Assembly: GCF_000826185.2 (NCBI RefSeq)
Contig: NZ_LN648875.1
Span: 678,356-742,355 of the forward strand
Length of the DNA: 64,000 bases
Direction: 5' to 3'
DNA from: Microbacterium gorillae
GTDB lineage: Bacteria; Actinomycetota; Actinomycetes; Actinomycetales; Microbacteriaceae
Position 1 is the stretch's first letter; every line of letters starts with the position of its first letter. Positions 44,255 to 54,500 of the stretch are shown one piece after another. The translations under genes were made by a program, and so were the position numbers. The notes below the pieces were generated by a model that saw only the letters and a program-made list of their open reading frames with translations, searched no databases and was not told the origin of the DNA.

Positions 44255-44620
44255 GCCGTCTCGCGTTCCCGACACGGCCACCCCTTCCGCTCGTTGAGCT
44301 CACGCCCGCCAGTCGAAACGTCGCTCGGCGCGTTGCGGACGCGCCCATCTCGCATTCCAGCGTGGTCACCTTTCATCCGCTTAATACGACACGGGTTCTG
44401 CGGGCGGTCGCGATGTCGTCTCGGGCACGGATATCGGGATGGTGGGGTCGGATGCGCTCGGTCGTGCGGGGTGCGGCTCCTGCCGCACCTCGGGATGTCG
44501 AAGGGGCTGGGTTTCGGCTTAAGACTGCCCGGTGAATGGGAGCGTTCCGGACGCCGGCTCACGGTCCGTCCGTGGGCCCCCAAGCCGCTCGTTCAGCGAG
44601 CGCTGGTGAGACGAATCGTC
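44255..44620 (+). repeat. Left inverted-repeat arm
   Basis: The best conserved blocks, compared with the reverse complement of the right arm, are TTAATACGACACGGGTTCTGCGG (two stretches, 44381-44403), GGTTTCGGCTTAAGAC (44510-44525) and the region 44575-44620 (GCTCGTTCAGCGAGCGC). Between them similarity is partial. The arm lies directly upstream of the DUF222-HNH gene. Confidence 0.65.
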
Positions 44621-44723
44621 GTGGCCGGCGAGGCGGGCCGAGAGGTGAGAACAACCTCATCTCGACAGGCATAAATCCATCTACAGCCTGGGATATTCGA
44701 CCTCCAATGTCGGACGCCACCGG

Positions 44724-44729
44724 TAGAAT
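44724..44729 (+). promoter_or_regulatory. -10 box of the leaderless DUF222-HNH mRNA
   Basis: TAGAAT, seven bases before ATG 44737. The match is good and decides the start over ATG 44707 and ATG 44536. The -35 region is not clear. Confidence 0.6.
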
Positions 44730-44736
44730 ATGGGTT

Positions 44737-46128
44737 ATGAACAAGACGATGGAACGGACCCGGGAAACGATGGCCACGGCCGTCGCCGACCTCCGCTCCA
44801 TCCTCACCGCCGGCACCCTCGATACGGCCTCCCGGGATGACGTTCTGGCGTTCCTGATCGGGGTCGGGGACCTGCACCGGCAGGTCGAAGCCACCCTGGT
44901 GCTCAGCACCGGCATCATCGAGAAGCGCTCCGCCACGGCCGAGCGCTTCGATGTTTCCGCGGACTGCCGCAACCCGAACGAAGTCCTCCAGCGCATCACG
45001 GGTGCCGCGCCCACCACCGTCAAGCGGTGGAGCCGACTCGCGGCTACGATCAAGCCGGCCCGCACGCTTGCCTCGGGTGAGGAGAAGCCGGCGGAGTTCC
45101 CCGCACTGCGGACCGCGCTCACCACCGGCGCGATCGGCGCGGACGGGCTCGAGGCCGCCGCCCGTCCTCTCCGGGAGATCAAGGATCGAGTCAACCCGGC
45201 CGACCTCGCGGAGGTCGATGAGGTTCTCGCGGCGATGACGACGACCACGGGTGCCCCGGTCATGACGGACACGCTCCGCGACCTCAGCCTCCGGATGGCC
45301 ACGGACCTCGACATCACCGGTGCCGAGGTTGAAGAAGAGCAAGCATTCCGGGGTCGGGCCCTGCGACTGGGCGTCAAGCGCAACGGGCTCGTCCCTGTCG
45401 CGGGTCAGCTCGTCCCCGATGTTGCCGGTGCGCTCTCGGTCCTGTTGGATTCGATCAACAACCCGCACGGCCAGCCGACGGATGTGAGGTTCCGGCCATC
45501 GGACGAGTCCGATGAGAACGCGGATGTGCGGACGATGGCGCAACGCAACCATGACGCGCTCGGCACGATCCTTGCCGCGGTCCCGAACGCTCCGGACATG
45601 CCGACGAACGGCGGCGGCGCACCCGTGCTGGTGATCCACGCGACCGAAGACACCGTCCATGCGGGCGAAGGGTGGGCCACCATCCCCGGCGCCGACGGAA
45701 CGGGCACGGATGTTCCGGTTCCGTTCGCGGCGGCGAAGCACGTCGGATGCTGTGGCACGATCCAGCGCCTCACCACCTCCGCGACTGGCCGGATCGTGAA
45801 GCTCACGATCGACAAGCGCTTCTTCTCCCCCGACCAGCGGCGAGCGATCATCGCCCGCGACCGGTCCTGCGTCATCCCCGGATGCCACACCCCCGCGAGA
45901 TGGTGCGAAATCCACCACGTCACCGCATGGTCCAACGGCGGAAAAACCACCACCGACAACGGCGTCCTGATCTGCTGGCACCACCACCGCTCCATCGACC
46001 ACATGAACTGGGACATCCACATGAACAACGGCGTCCCCGAAGTCCGGCCACCCGACTGGGTCGACCCCACCCAGGCCTGGCACCCCACCGGGCCGCGAGC
46101 CGTGGCACGAACGAGGCGGAAGACATGA
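44737..46128 (+). CDS. DUF222 and HNH endonuclease domain protein (13E12-repeat type)
   Basis: 463 residues. The long N-terminal DUF222 helical domain (about 20-330) includes NPNEVLQRITGAAPTTVKRWSRLA and ALTTGAIGADGLEAA. The C-terminal HNH nuclease (about 390-440) reads CVIPGCHTPARWCEIHHVTAWSNGGKTTTDNGVLICWHHH, with the zinc cysteines and the H-N-H residues intact. Predicted to cut DNA. The gene stands alone between inverted repeats, and its GC content in the flanks is lower than the neighbours. Confidence 0.88.
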   Translation: MNKTMERTRETMATAVADLRSILTAGTLDTASRDDVLAFLIGVGDLHRQVEATLVLSTGIIEKRSATAERFDVSADCRNPNEVLQRITGAAPTTVKRWSRLAATIKPARTLASGEEKPAEFPALRTALTTGAIGADGLEAAARPLREIKDRVNPADLAEVDEVLAAMTTTTGAPVMTDTLRDLSLRMATDLDITGAEVEEEQAFRGRALRLGVKRNGLVPVAGQLVPDVAGALSVLLDSINNPHGQPTDVRFRPSDESDENADVRTMAQRNHDALGTILAAVPNAPDMPTNGGGAPVLVIHATEDTVHAGEGWATIPGADGTGTDVPVPFAAAKHVGCCGTIQRLTTSATGRIVKLTIDKRFFSPDQRRAIIARDRSCVIPGCHTPARWCEIHHVTAWSNGGKTTTDNGVLICWHHHRSIDHMNWDIHMNNGVPEVRPPDWVDPTQAWHPTGPRAVARTRRKT

Positions 46129-46172
46129 TGGCCGGGGAGAACTCCGTCCGTGGCGCATACGCCGTGCGGTTC

Positions 46173-46563
46173 GCGACGCTTCATCTCGCATGCGCTCGCT
46201 CCACGAGCTGGATGGGGCGGATGACCACTTCACGAACGCGACCCGGCGACGCGAGCCGAGCCGGGACGGACGGTCTTAAGCCAAAACCGCACCCCCGCAG
46301 GAACCCGCAGCGCCGGACGCAACGAACCCCGCGCACCCCCGGCGCACCTGAGGCGACCATCCCAACAGCCGCGCGCCGACGGACGAACGGGACCATCCGC
46401 AGAACCCGTGTCGTCTTAAGCCAAAAGAACCCAACCACGCCGGAACGCAAGACGAACCCGCCCGCAACGCACGCACCGACGCCTCGACGCGCGAGCGCGC
46501 CGATCACCGAGCGGGAATTCCGCAGCGTGACCGCCGCGGAACTGGAATCGACACACGAGACGC
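46173..46563 (-). repeat. Right inverted-repeat arm
   Basis: Inverted copy of the left arm. It contains GTCTTAAGCCAAAACC (46273-46288) and CCGCAGAACCCGTGTCGT followed by CTTAAG (46397-46420); within the arm GTCTTAAGCCAAAA occurs twice as a direct repeat (46273, 46412). It ends just before the glyS terminator. Confidence 0.65.
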
Positions 46564-46571
46564 CCTCAACA

Positions 46572-46606
46572 ACGAACGCCCCGGACGCGAAGTCCGGGGC
46601 GTTCGT
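46572..46606 (-). terminator. Terminator hairpin of glyS
   Basis: ACGAACGCCCCGGAC (46572-46586) and GTCCGGGGCGTTCGT (46592-46606) form a 15-bp perfect stem with a GCGAA loop, 11 nt beyond the glyS stop. Confidence 0.85.
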
Positions 46607-46616
46607 CAACACAGCG

Positions 46617-48002
46617 TCAGGCGCCGCGGAGGCGCTCCGCGAGGTAGTCGTTGAGCTCCGCGAGCGGGACGCGCTCCTGCTGCATCGTGTCGCGGTCGCG
46701 GACGGTCGCGGCGTTGTCCTCGAGCGAGTCGAAATCGATCGTGACGCAGAACGGCGTGCCGATCTCGTCCTGCCGGCGGTACCGGCGACCGATCGCCCCG
46801 GCGTCATCGAAGTCGATGGCCCAGCGGCCCCGCAGGTCGTCCGCCGTCTGACGCGCCAGCGGCGACAGCTTCTCGTTGCGGCTCAGCGGCAGCACGGCCA
46901 CCTTCACCGGCGCGAGACGCGGGTCGAGCTTCAGGACCGTGCGGGTGTCGGTGCCGCCCTTCGCGTTCGGCACCTCTTCCTCGACGTACGCGTCCACGAG
47001 GAACGCCATCATCGAACGGGTCAGACCGAACGACGGCTCGATCACGTACGGCGTATACCGCTCACCCGACGCCTGGTCGAAGAACGTCAGGCTCTGCCCG
47101 GACGCCTCGGAATGGCTGGACAGGTCGTAGTCGGTGCGGTTGGCGACACCCATGAGCTCGCCCCACTCCTTGCCCGGGAAGCCGAACTTGTACTCGAAGT
47201 CGATCGTGCCCGCCGAGTAGTGCGCTCGCTCGTCAGCCGGAACGTCGAACTGGCGCATGTTCTCCGGGTCGATGCCGAGGTCCAGGAACCAGTTCCAGCA
47301 CGCTTCCACCCAGTGCTCGAACCACTCCTGCGCCTCCGCCGGCGGCACGAAGTACTCGATCTCCATCTGCTCGAACTCACGCGTCCGGAAGATGAAGTTG
47401 CCCGGCGTGATCTCGTTGCGGAACGCCTTGCCGACCTGGCCGATGCCGAACGGCGGCTTCTTCCGCGACGCCGTGACGACGTTGGTGAAGTTGACGAAGA
47501 TGCCCTGCGCGGTCTCCGGACGCAGGTAGTGCAGCCCGGACTCGTCGTCCACGACACCGAGGTACGTCTTCACCAGACCGGAGAACGCCTTCGGCTCGGT
47601 GTACTGACCCTTCGTGCCGCAGTTCGGGCACGGGATGTCGGCGAGACCGTTCTCGGCGGGGCGCCCCTTGCGCGCCTCGAAGTCCTCAATGAGGTTGTCA
47701 GCCCGGAACCGCTTGTGGCACTGCAGGCACTCCACCAGCGGGTCGCTGAACGTCGCGACGTGACCGGACGCCTCCCACACGCGCTTGGGGAGGATCACGG
47801 ACGAGTCCAGCGCGACCATGTCGCCGCGCCCCCGGACGAACGTCTGCCACCACTGCCGACGGATGTTCTCCTTCAGCTCGGTGCCGAGGGGGCCGTAGTC
47901 CCAGGCCGATCGGGAACCGCCGTAGATCTCACCCGCTTGGAACACGAACCCGCGGTGACGGGCGAGAGAGATGACTTTGTCGAGGCGGGACTGCTCGGCC
48001 AC
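46617..48002 (-). CDS. glyS: Glycyl-tRNA synthetase, dimeric type
   Basis: 461 residues, the length of the bacterial alpha2 (eukaryote-like) Gly[47 protein letters not shown] is the N-terminal hallmark, a zinc-like [19 protein letters not shown] insert follows, and [48 protein letters not shown] and [14 protein letters not shown] are class II motifs 1 to 3. GTG 48002 is the start. It charges glycine to tRNA-Gly. Confidence 0.97.
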   Translation of the reverse strand: MAEQSRLDKVISLARHRGFVFQAGEIYGGSRSAWDYGPLGTELKENIRRQWWQTFVRGRGDMVALDSSVILPKRVWEASGHVATFSDPLVECLQCHKRFRADNLIEDFEARKGRPAENGLADIPCPNCGTKGQYTEPKAFSGLVKTYLGVVDDESGLHYLRPETAQGIFVNFTNVVTASRKKPPFGIGQVGKAFRNEITPGNFIFRTREFEQMEIEYFVPPAEAQEWFEHWVEACWNWFLDLGIDPENMRQFDVPADERAHYSAGTIDFEYKFGFPGKEWGELMGVANRTDYDLSSHSEASGQSLTFFDQASGERYTPYVIEPSFGLTRSMMAFLVDAYVEEEVPNAKGGTDTRTVLKLDPRLAPVKVAVLPLSRNEKLSPLARQTADDLRGRWAIDFDDAGAIGRRYRRQDEIGTPFCVTIDFDSLEDNAATVRDRDTMQQERVPLAELNDYLAERLRGA

Positions 48003-48069
48003 GGTGGCTCCAATGGTCGTAAAGGGGGTGCGATTCGCGGGGACATGCCGCGCACCTCAATCCTACCCG

Positions 48070-48114
48070 CGCGGGCTGTGCCTGACCTCGCGGCGAGGGC
48101 TTCGTCAGCCCGCG
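48070..48114 (-). terminator. Hairpin at the end of the lipoprotein gene
   Basis: CGCGGGCTG (48070-48078) and CAGCCCGCG (48106-48114) pair, with CTCGC/GCGAG inside. The stem includes the stop codon of the lipoprotein gene and would end the surface-protein operon before glyS; the glyS promoter probably overlaps it (TAGGAT on the minus strand at 48065-48060). Confidence 0.5.
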
Positions 48115-48554
48115 GTTCCGGACACGACGCGCGCGTGGCAGGACAGCTCGGCGTCGCCGTCCTGCGTGTAGAACGCCGGCACCGCGACCGGGGCCGACGC
48201 CCCGGCCTCGACCGTGAGCTCCTGGTCCCCGCTGCCGAGCACAGCGTGGGTCGTGACGTCGACGACGGAGAAGCGGACGAGGTAGGTCACCGCACCCTCC
48301 CCCGTGTTGCGGATCGTGCCGGTGCCGGACCAGACCCCGCCCTCGTCGGCGGCGCACGCGTCATCGACGAGGGCGTCACGTGCCCCGACCGGGTCAGTCA
48401 GGTCACCGTTGTCGCCACTCGGCACCGTGGACGCCGGGTCCGGCCCGGGGGTGCCGGTGGCACCCCCGTCCGGCCGTCCGCCGAAGCACGCGGCCAGCAG
48501 TATGACGGCACCCACCAGGACCAGTGCTGCCATTCCCCGCGCGCGATCGGACAT
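48105..48554 (-). CDS. Predicted lipoprotein, unknown function
   Basis: 149 residues. The signal peptide ends in the lipobox LLAAC (about residues 18-23), so the mature protein is lipid-anchored. A Gly/Asp/Pro-rich linker precedes a small beta-rich domain (GVWSGTGTIRNTGEGAVTYLVRFSVVDV to the end) reminiscent of CARDB/Ig-like folds. Its start overlaps the stop of the giant surface protein gene by one base (TGATG), so both are co-transcribed. Confidence 0.75.
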   Translation of the reverse strand: MSDRARGMAALVLVGAVILLAACFGGRPDGGATGTPGPDPASTVPSGDNGDLTDPVGARDALVDDACAADEGGVWSGTGTIRNTGEGAVTYLVRFSVVDVTTHAVLGSGDQELTVEAGASAPVAVPAFYTQDGDAELSCHARVVSGTAG

Positions 48555-51500
48555 CAGCGCACCTCGGTCGCGCGGTGGCGTCGCCAGAAGAACACGGCCA
48601 GACCGCTCAGCAGGAGCACCCCGCCGAGACCGAGCGGCAGGAGCGGCACGTCCGCACCTGTCGTCGGCAGCGGCGGCAGGTCCTCCGCGATCACCTCGTT
48701 GTCGTCGCCACCGTCGATCGACGTCCCACCCGGGGCGTCCGCTTCGGCGGTCGCGCCGTTGCTCAGCGAGCCACGCGTCTGGTCGGCGAGCGTCGCGACG
48801 TACGTCAGCACGCACGATACGCTCTCCCCCGGCGCCACGGACGTGAGGTCGCCACACGCGGGCTCACTCAGCTCGCCCGTTCCGGAGAAGTCGACGTCGG
48901 TCAGGACCACGTCGTGCAGCGTCACGGCACCCGTGTTCGTCAGCGTGATCGTGTACGTGATCAGGTCGCCGGCGGCGAACGTCTTCACGTCCGTCGTCTT
49001 CGCGACCGTGAACGCCGCGTCGTCGTCGTCCGGACCCTCGGTGATGTTCTCGGTCGGCGGGGACACGATGTCCTCGCCACCCGGACCCTCGCCGCGCGCG
49101 ATGGCGACGTTGACCGCGCCCCCGGCATCGGCGTCCGCCTGCGTGAGCAGGTACCGCTCATCCGCCGCGCACGTCGTGGACTCCCCGGGAGCGAGACTCG
49201 TGGCCTCGCACGTCACGCTCACTCCGGCCGCCGCCAGCTTGGCGTCGTCGATCACGATGTCCGTGACGGTCGAGGTGCCGTGGTTCGTCACCGTGAAGAG
49301 GTAGTCCACCTCGTCGCCGGCGGCGATGTAGCCGTCACCGTTCGTGTCCGAGACCGTCGAGGTCTTGGTCATCGACAGGGCGTCGTCCTCGGTCAACTCC
49401 GTGCTCGTGCCCGGGCTCTCGTCGACGATGTCCTCACCGTCGGGGTCGGTCGCCCGCGCGGTCGCGACGTTGTCGACGCCGCCCGCGTCCGCGTCACCCT
49501 GGGTGATCGTGTAGGCCTCGGACGCCGCGCACGTCGCGGTCTCGCCCGCGGCGAGCATCGTCGGCAGGCAGGACACCGTGATGCCCTGACCCGCGAGCAG
49601 CGGATCCGTGACGATGACGTCGCGCAGCGTGAGCGTGCCGGTGTTCGTCACCGTGAAGCCGTACGTGATGGTGTCGCCGGCGGCGTAGCGCCCGTCGCCG
49701 TCCACGTCGGTCAGGGCGAGCACGGACTTCACCAGCTCGGCGGAACCGATGCGGTCCAGCTCCACCGCGGCCGGCTTGGCGACGGCCGAGACCGTCTGCT
49801 CATCCGGGTCCACACCCGTGGCGGACGCCCCGAAGGTGACCGTTCCGGCGTCCACGTCCGCATTCGTCACGGTGTACGGCGCGCTCGTGCAGGTCGCCGT
49901 CTCACCGGGCGCGAGCGCGGTCGGCGTGCACGTGACCGTGAGGCCGGCCGCGACCAGCGTCGGCGAGACGAGCGTGATGTCGTGGAGCGTGGTCGTGCCG
50001 GTGTTCGTCACGGTGAAGGCCACCGCGATCGTGTCACCCGCGTCGGCCAGCCCGTTGCCGTTCACGTCCGTGGGCTCGCCCGCGGTGAGCGTCACCGACA
50101 GGGCCGAGACCCCCTCGAGCGGAGTGATCACGGCGTCCTGCTCCGCGAGCACGGCCTGATCGGCCGGCGTCCGCCCGGACGCGGTCACGACGTTGGCCAC
50201 CTGACCGGCGTCCGCATCGGCCTGCGTCACGATGTACGCGGCCGTGGCGCGCGCCGTGATCGACGCGCCGCCGGGCAGGCCGTTCCCGCCGAGCACCAGG
50301 CTCGCCGGTGCCGCCGCGACGGACTGGAACGTGATCGGGGTGTCCCTGAGCAGCGGGTCGTCGATCGCCAGCTGGTCCAGCGTGACCGTGCCGGTGTTGG
50401 TGAGCACGTATGAGTACCAGATCTCATCGCCGGCGGCGATGCGTCCGTCCTCGTTCGCGTCGACCACGCGCCAGTCGTCGACGGTAACGGTCAGACCGGA
50501 CGTCTGGTCCAGCGCGACCCGCGTCGGCGGCACCTCGACCGAGATCGGACCGTCCGGGCCCTTCCCCGTCAGCTGCGGCTTCACCACGAGTTCACCCGCG
50601 TCGACGTCGGACTGGTCGATCGTGTACGTCAGCTTGCACGTCGCGCTCTCACCCGGGGCGAGGTCGGTCGGCGTGCACGTGAACGCACCGAGTTTCGGGT
50701 CCGCGAGGCCGACGTCGGTCAGGCTCGTGTTTCCGTCGTTCGTGATGACGTACGTGATGGTCACGGTGTCGTCCGTGGCGATCTCACCGTCGCCGTCGAC
50801 GTCGGTGGTGACGGTGTCCTCGGGCGTCACGGTGACGCTGGAGTCCTGCTCCAACTCAACTGTGCGGCCGTCACCGTCACCGGTGACCTTGCCGTTCGAG
50901 TCCTCACCGCTGGCGGCGGGATCGACGGACACGGACCCGTTGTCCACGTCGTCCTGCGTGATCGTCAACACGGCGGTGCAGGTCGCGACCTCACCGGCGG
51001 CCAGCGTCGTCGGCTTGCACTCGACATCGCCCAGTCGCGGGTCGGTGATCGTGCTGTCGTCGACGGTGGTGGTGCCGTCGTTGGTCACCGTGAAGGTGAA
51101 CTCGATCTCGTCGCCGGCATCGGTGCGTCCGTTGCCGTTGGAATCGATCGGCTTGGGCTCCTCCGCCACGATGGACAGGCCACCGACCTGGTCGAGCTTG
51201 AGCGGAACGGCTGCGCCCTGCTCACTCACGGCGCCGTTGACATCCTTCGCGAAGACGGACGGCGTGACGACGATCTGACCGGCGTCCACCTCGTCCTGCG
51301 TCACGGTGTGCGTGGCGGTGCAGGTGGCGACGGAACCGGCGGCGAGGGTGTCCGGCAGGCACGTGACGGTGCCCAGCAGGTCGTCCTTGACGGTCACGTC
51401 GTGCAGTGTCGTGGTGCCGGTGTTGGTCACCGTGAAGGTGTACGTCACGATGTCGCCGGTGTCGGTCAACCCGTTCTCGTTCTCATCCGCGAGGCTCGGC

Positions 51501-54500
51501 TTCGCGGTCGTGATCGACACGTCGCCGACCTGGTCCAGCGGAACCGTGCGAGCTTCAGCGGTCACGGACAGTGCCGAGTCTGCGCCGTCCTCCCTACCGG
51601 TTCCGGCGGCCACCGGCTCAGCCGTGAGCTCTCCGGCCTCGTCGACCTGCTTCTGCGTCACCGTGGTAACGAGCGTGCACGTTGCCGTCGCGCCGGCGGC
51701 GAGCGCGGTGGGCTTGCAGGCGACCGGGCCGAGGTTGGGATCACTCATGCGGACGCCTGTGAGAGTCGTCGTCCCCGTGTTCTCCACCGTGTAGACGAAC
51801 TTCACCGTGTCGCCCGCGTCTGCACGACCGTTGACGTTCGCGTCCGTAACGACCGGCTCGGCTGCGACGGTGGTCGAGATGCCTGCGACCTGGTCGAGGG
51901 AGGTCTCCACCGGCGTGCCGGTGGCACCCAGTTTCGCGCCAGCATGTCCCGTGCCCGTTGCGACCGGAGTGACTGTGATCCTGCCGGCGTCGACCTGGCC
52001 CTGCGTGACGGTCGTCTGTGCCGTGCAGGTCGCCGTCTGCCCACCGACGAGGGTGGTGGGCGTGCAAGCGAGCTTGCCCAGCACCGGGTCGATGACGGCG
52101 ATCTCTTCCGCGGTCGTCGTGCCGGTGTTCCCCACCGTCACGGCGTAGGTCAGCACATCGCCGGTGTCGGTGAGATCGTTGTCGTTGACGTCATCGATCG
52201 TCGGCTGCTCGACGGCGACCGCGAGACCGGACGTCTGGGACGTCGTCTCCTCGTTGTCGACGTCGACCGGCGTGAACGGTGCCTCATCGGGACCCGTCGC
52301 CGTCAGCGTGCCATCGGTCACCACGGACCCACGGTCGACGTCCTCCTGCGAGACCGTCGCGAAGATCTGGCACACGGCGCTCTCGCCGGCGCCGAGCTCG
52401 GCCGGGGTGCACACCGCGATGCGGCCCTGCGCGTCCGAGAGCGCGATGTCGGTCGCGGTCGTGTTGCCGGCGTTCGTCACGCGGTACGAGAACGTCACCG
52501 TGTCGTCCGTGTCGATCAGATCGTTGTCGTTGCGGTCATCGGACGAGGTCGGGAGTGCCTCGACGCTGAGCGTCGAGGCGCGATCGAGCTCCACCTCGGT
52601 GAGTGTGCCGTCAGCCGCGATCACGCCGTCCTTGCCGCTGCCGGAGACGGTGGGGTCGATGACCACACTGCCGCGGTCGATGTCTTCCTGCGTGAGGACG
52701 TGCTCGGCCGCGCAGGTCGCCGTCTCCCCGGCGCCGAGCGTGGTCGGCGTGCAGGTCACGGTTCCGAACAGGTCATCCTTCACCGTGATCCCGTTGAGCG
52801 TGCGCGTGCCGTCGTTGGTGACCGTGAACTCCACGGTCACGGTGTCGCCGGGATCGACCAGTCCGTCGCCATCGGCGTCGGAGACGACCGGGGTCCCGGT
52901 CTCGATCTTCAGAGCCTCGCTCTGGCTGGTCTCCAGGCTCGCGGACGCGGTCTTTTCGATCCGCTCCTCCGCCGCACCGGCGCCGCTCACCGTCACGGAC
53001 GACTCGATCGCTCCGGAGTCGACATCGCCCTGCGTCACGACGGCGTCGATCCAGCACGTCGTGGAAGCACCGGGGGCCAGCGAGGTCGCCTCACAGGTCA
53101 TCTCATCGCGCGTCGAATCCGCGCCCTCGATGTCCGTGACCGTCGTGTTGCCGTCGTTGGTCAGCGTGTACGCGAAGCGGACGCCGTCACCCCGGTCCAG
53201 CAGGTCGTTCTCGTTCGCGTCGACGACGGTCGTCTCGCCCGCGACGAGGGTCAGCGAGTCGATCTGCTCGAGGGGGAAGGTGAACTCCTCACCCGGCGCC
53301 GAGATCTCGCCGAGCTGCCCGTCACCGGTCACCGTCGGTTCGACGGTGATTCCGCCGTCATCGATCTGGTCCTGCGTGATCGGCATGGTCACCGTGCAGG
53401 TCGCCACCTCACCCGGTGCGAGCGTGATGGGATCGCAGATCACCTCGCCGAGCACGTCGTCCGTGACGATGATGCCGTCGACGGTCGTGGTGCCGTCGTT
53501 GGTGACGGTGAACGTGAAGGTGACCGAGTCACCGTCGTCGGTGCGACCGTTCTCGTTGTCGTCGTTCACGACCGGGGTCTCGGCGGTGATCGTGAGGGAC
53601 TCACGACGCTCGAACTCGGTGGTCACGCTTTCCGACTTCGCGGTGATCTCGTCTCCCGGAATCTGCCCGGTGAGAATGCCGGAGACGACCAGCGAGCCGG
53701 CGTCCACCTCGGTCTGGGTGACCTTGTGCGTCGCCATGCATGTCGCGGTGGCACCCGGGGCTACGGGCGCGGGCACGCAGACGACGGTGTTGCCGAGCGT
53801 GTCGGTGACGACCGGGTCGGTCAGCGTGACGTTACCCGTGTTCGTGACCGTGTATTCATAGACGAGCTCGTCGCCTGCGACGGGCTTCGCGGCCTCTGTC
53901 GTGACCTTGAGGACCACCGTCGCATCGGCCGTCCGCCGACTGGACAGGTCGATCGAGAGATCGCCTGTCGCGCCAGTGGTGACCGTGGTCCCGCCCGGCG
54001 TGGTGCCGGTGGCGGTGGCGGTGAATACCGCGGTGCCATTGTCAATCTCGGACTGCGCGACGGTGTAGGTCGCCGTGCACTCGACCGTGCCGCCGACGGC
54101 CAGGTCGGCCGGGGTGCAGGTCACGGCGGACAGCGTGCCACCGGTGGTGGACGCACCGTCGACCGTGATGCCGGTGACGGGCGCGTTGCCGTCATTGGTG
54201 AGCGTAAAGGTGACCGGGATCTCCGTACCCGCCGCCACGGTGGGCGGCAGGCCGATCGGTCCGGACGTCAAAGACATCTCCGGATCCTCGATCACGGCTG
54301 CCGTCTCCGTCGCCGTGGCCGACGCGCCGGCCCCACCGGGCGCGGTCGCGGTGACGGTGAGCGACTCGGTGATCGACTGGGCCTGCAGGTCCGCGGTCGT
54401 CACCGTGATGGTGCTCGCGCAGGTGACCGTCTCACCCGGCGCGACGGCTCCCTCGGGGCAGGTGTAGTCGCCGCGGCCGCCGGTGATCGCGACGGCATCG

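Larger units (their letters stand above)
44255..46563. mobile_element. Candidate mobile DUF222-HNH element bounded by long imperfect inverted repeats
   Basis: One gene lies between two arms of about 370-390 bp (44255-44620 and 46173-46563) that are inverted, diverged copies of each other. No transposase or integrase is present, so movement, if it occurs, would depend on the HNH protein or helper functions. It resembles in concept the 13E12 repeats of mycobacteria, which also encode DUF222-HNH proteins. Ends were set by eye and a target duplication was not found. Confidence 0.5.

Noticed and set aside
45672..49304. 1210-codon frame crossing glyS and the giant gene on the plus strand
   Set aside because: It runs across three well-supported genes on both strands and a terminator; no sensible protein.
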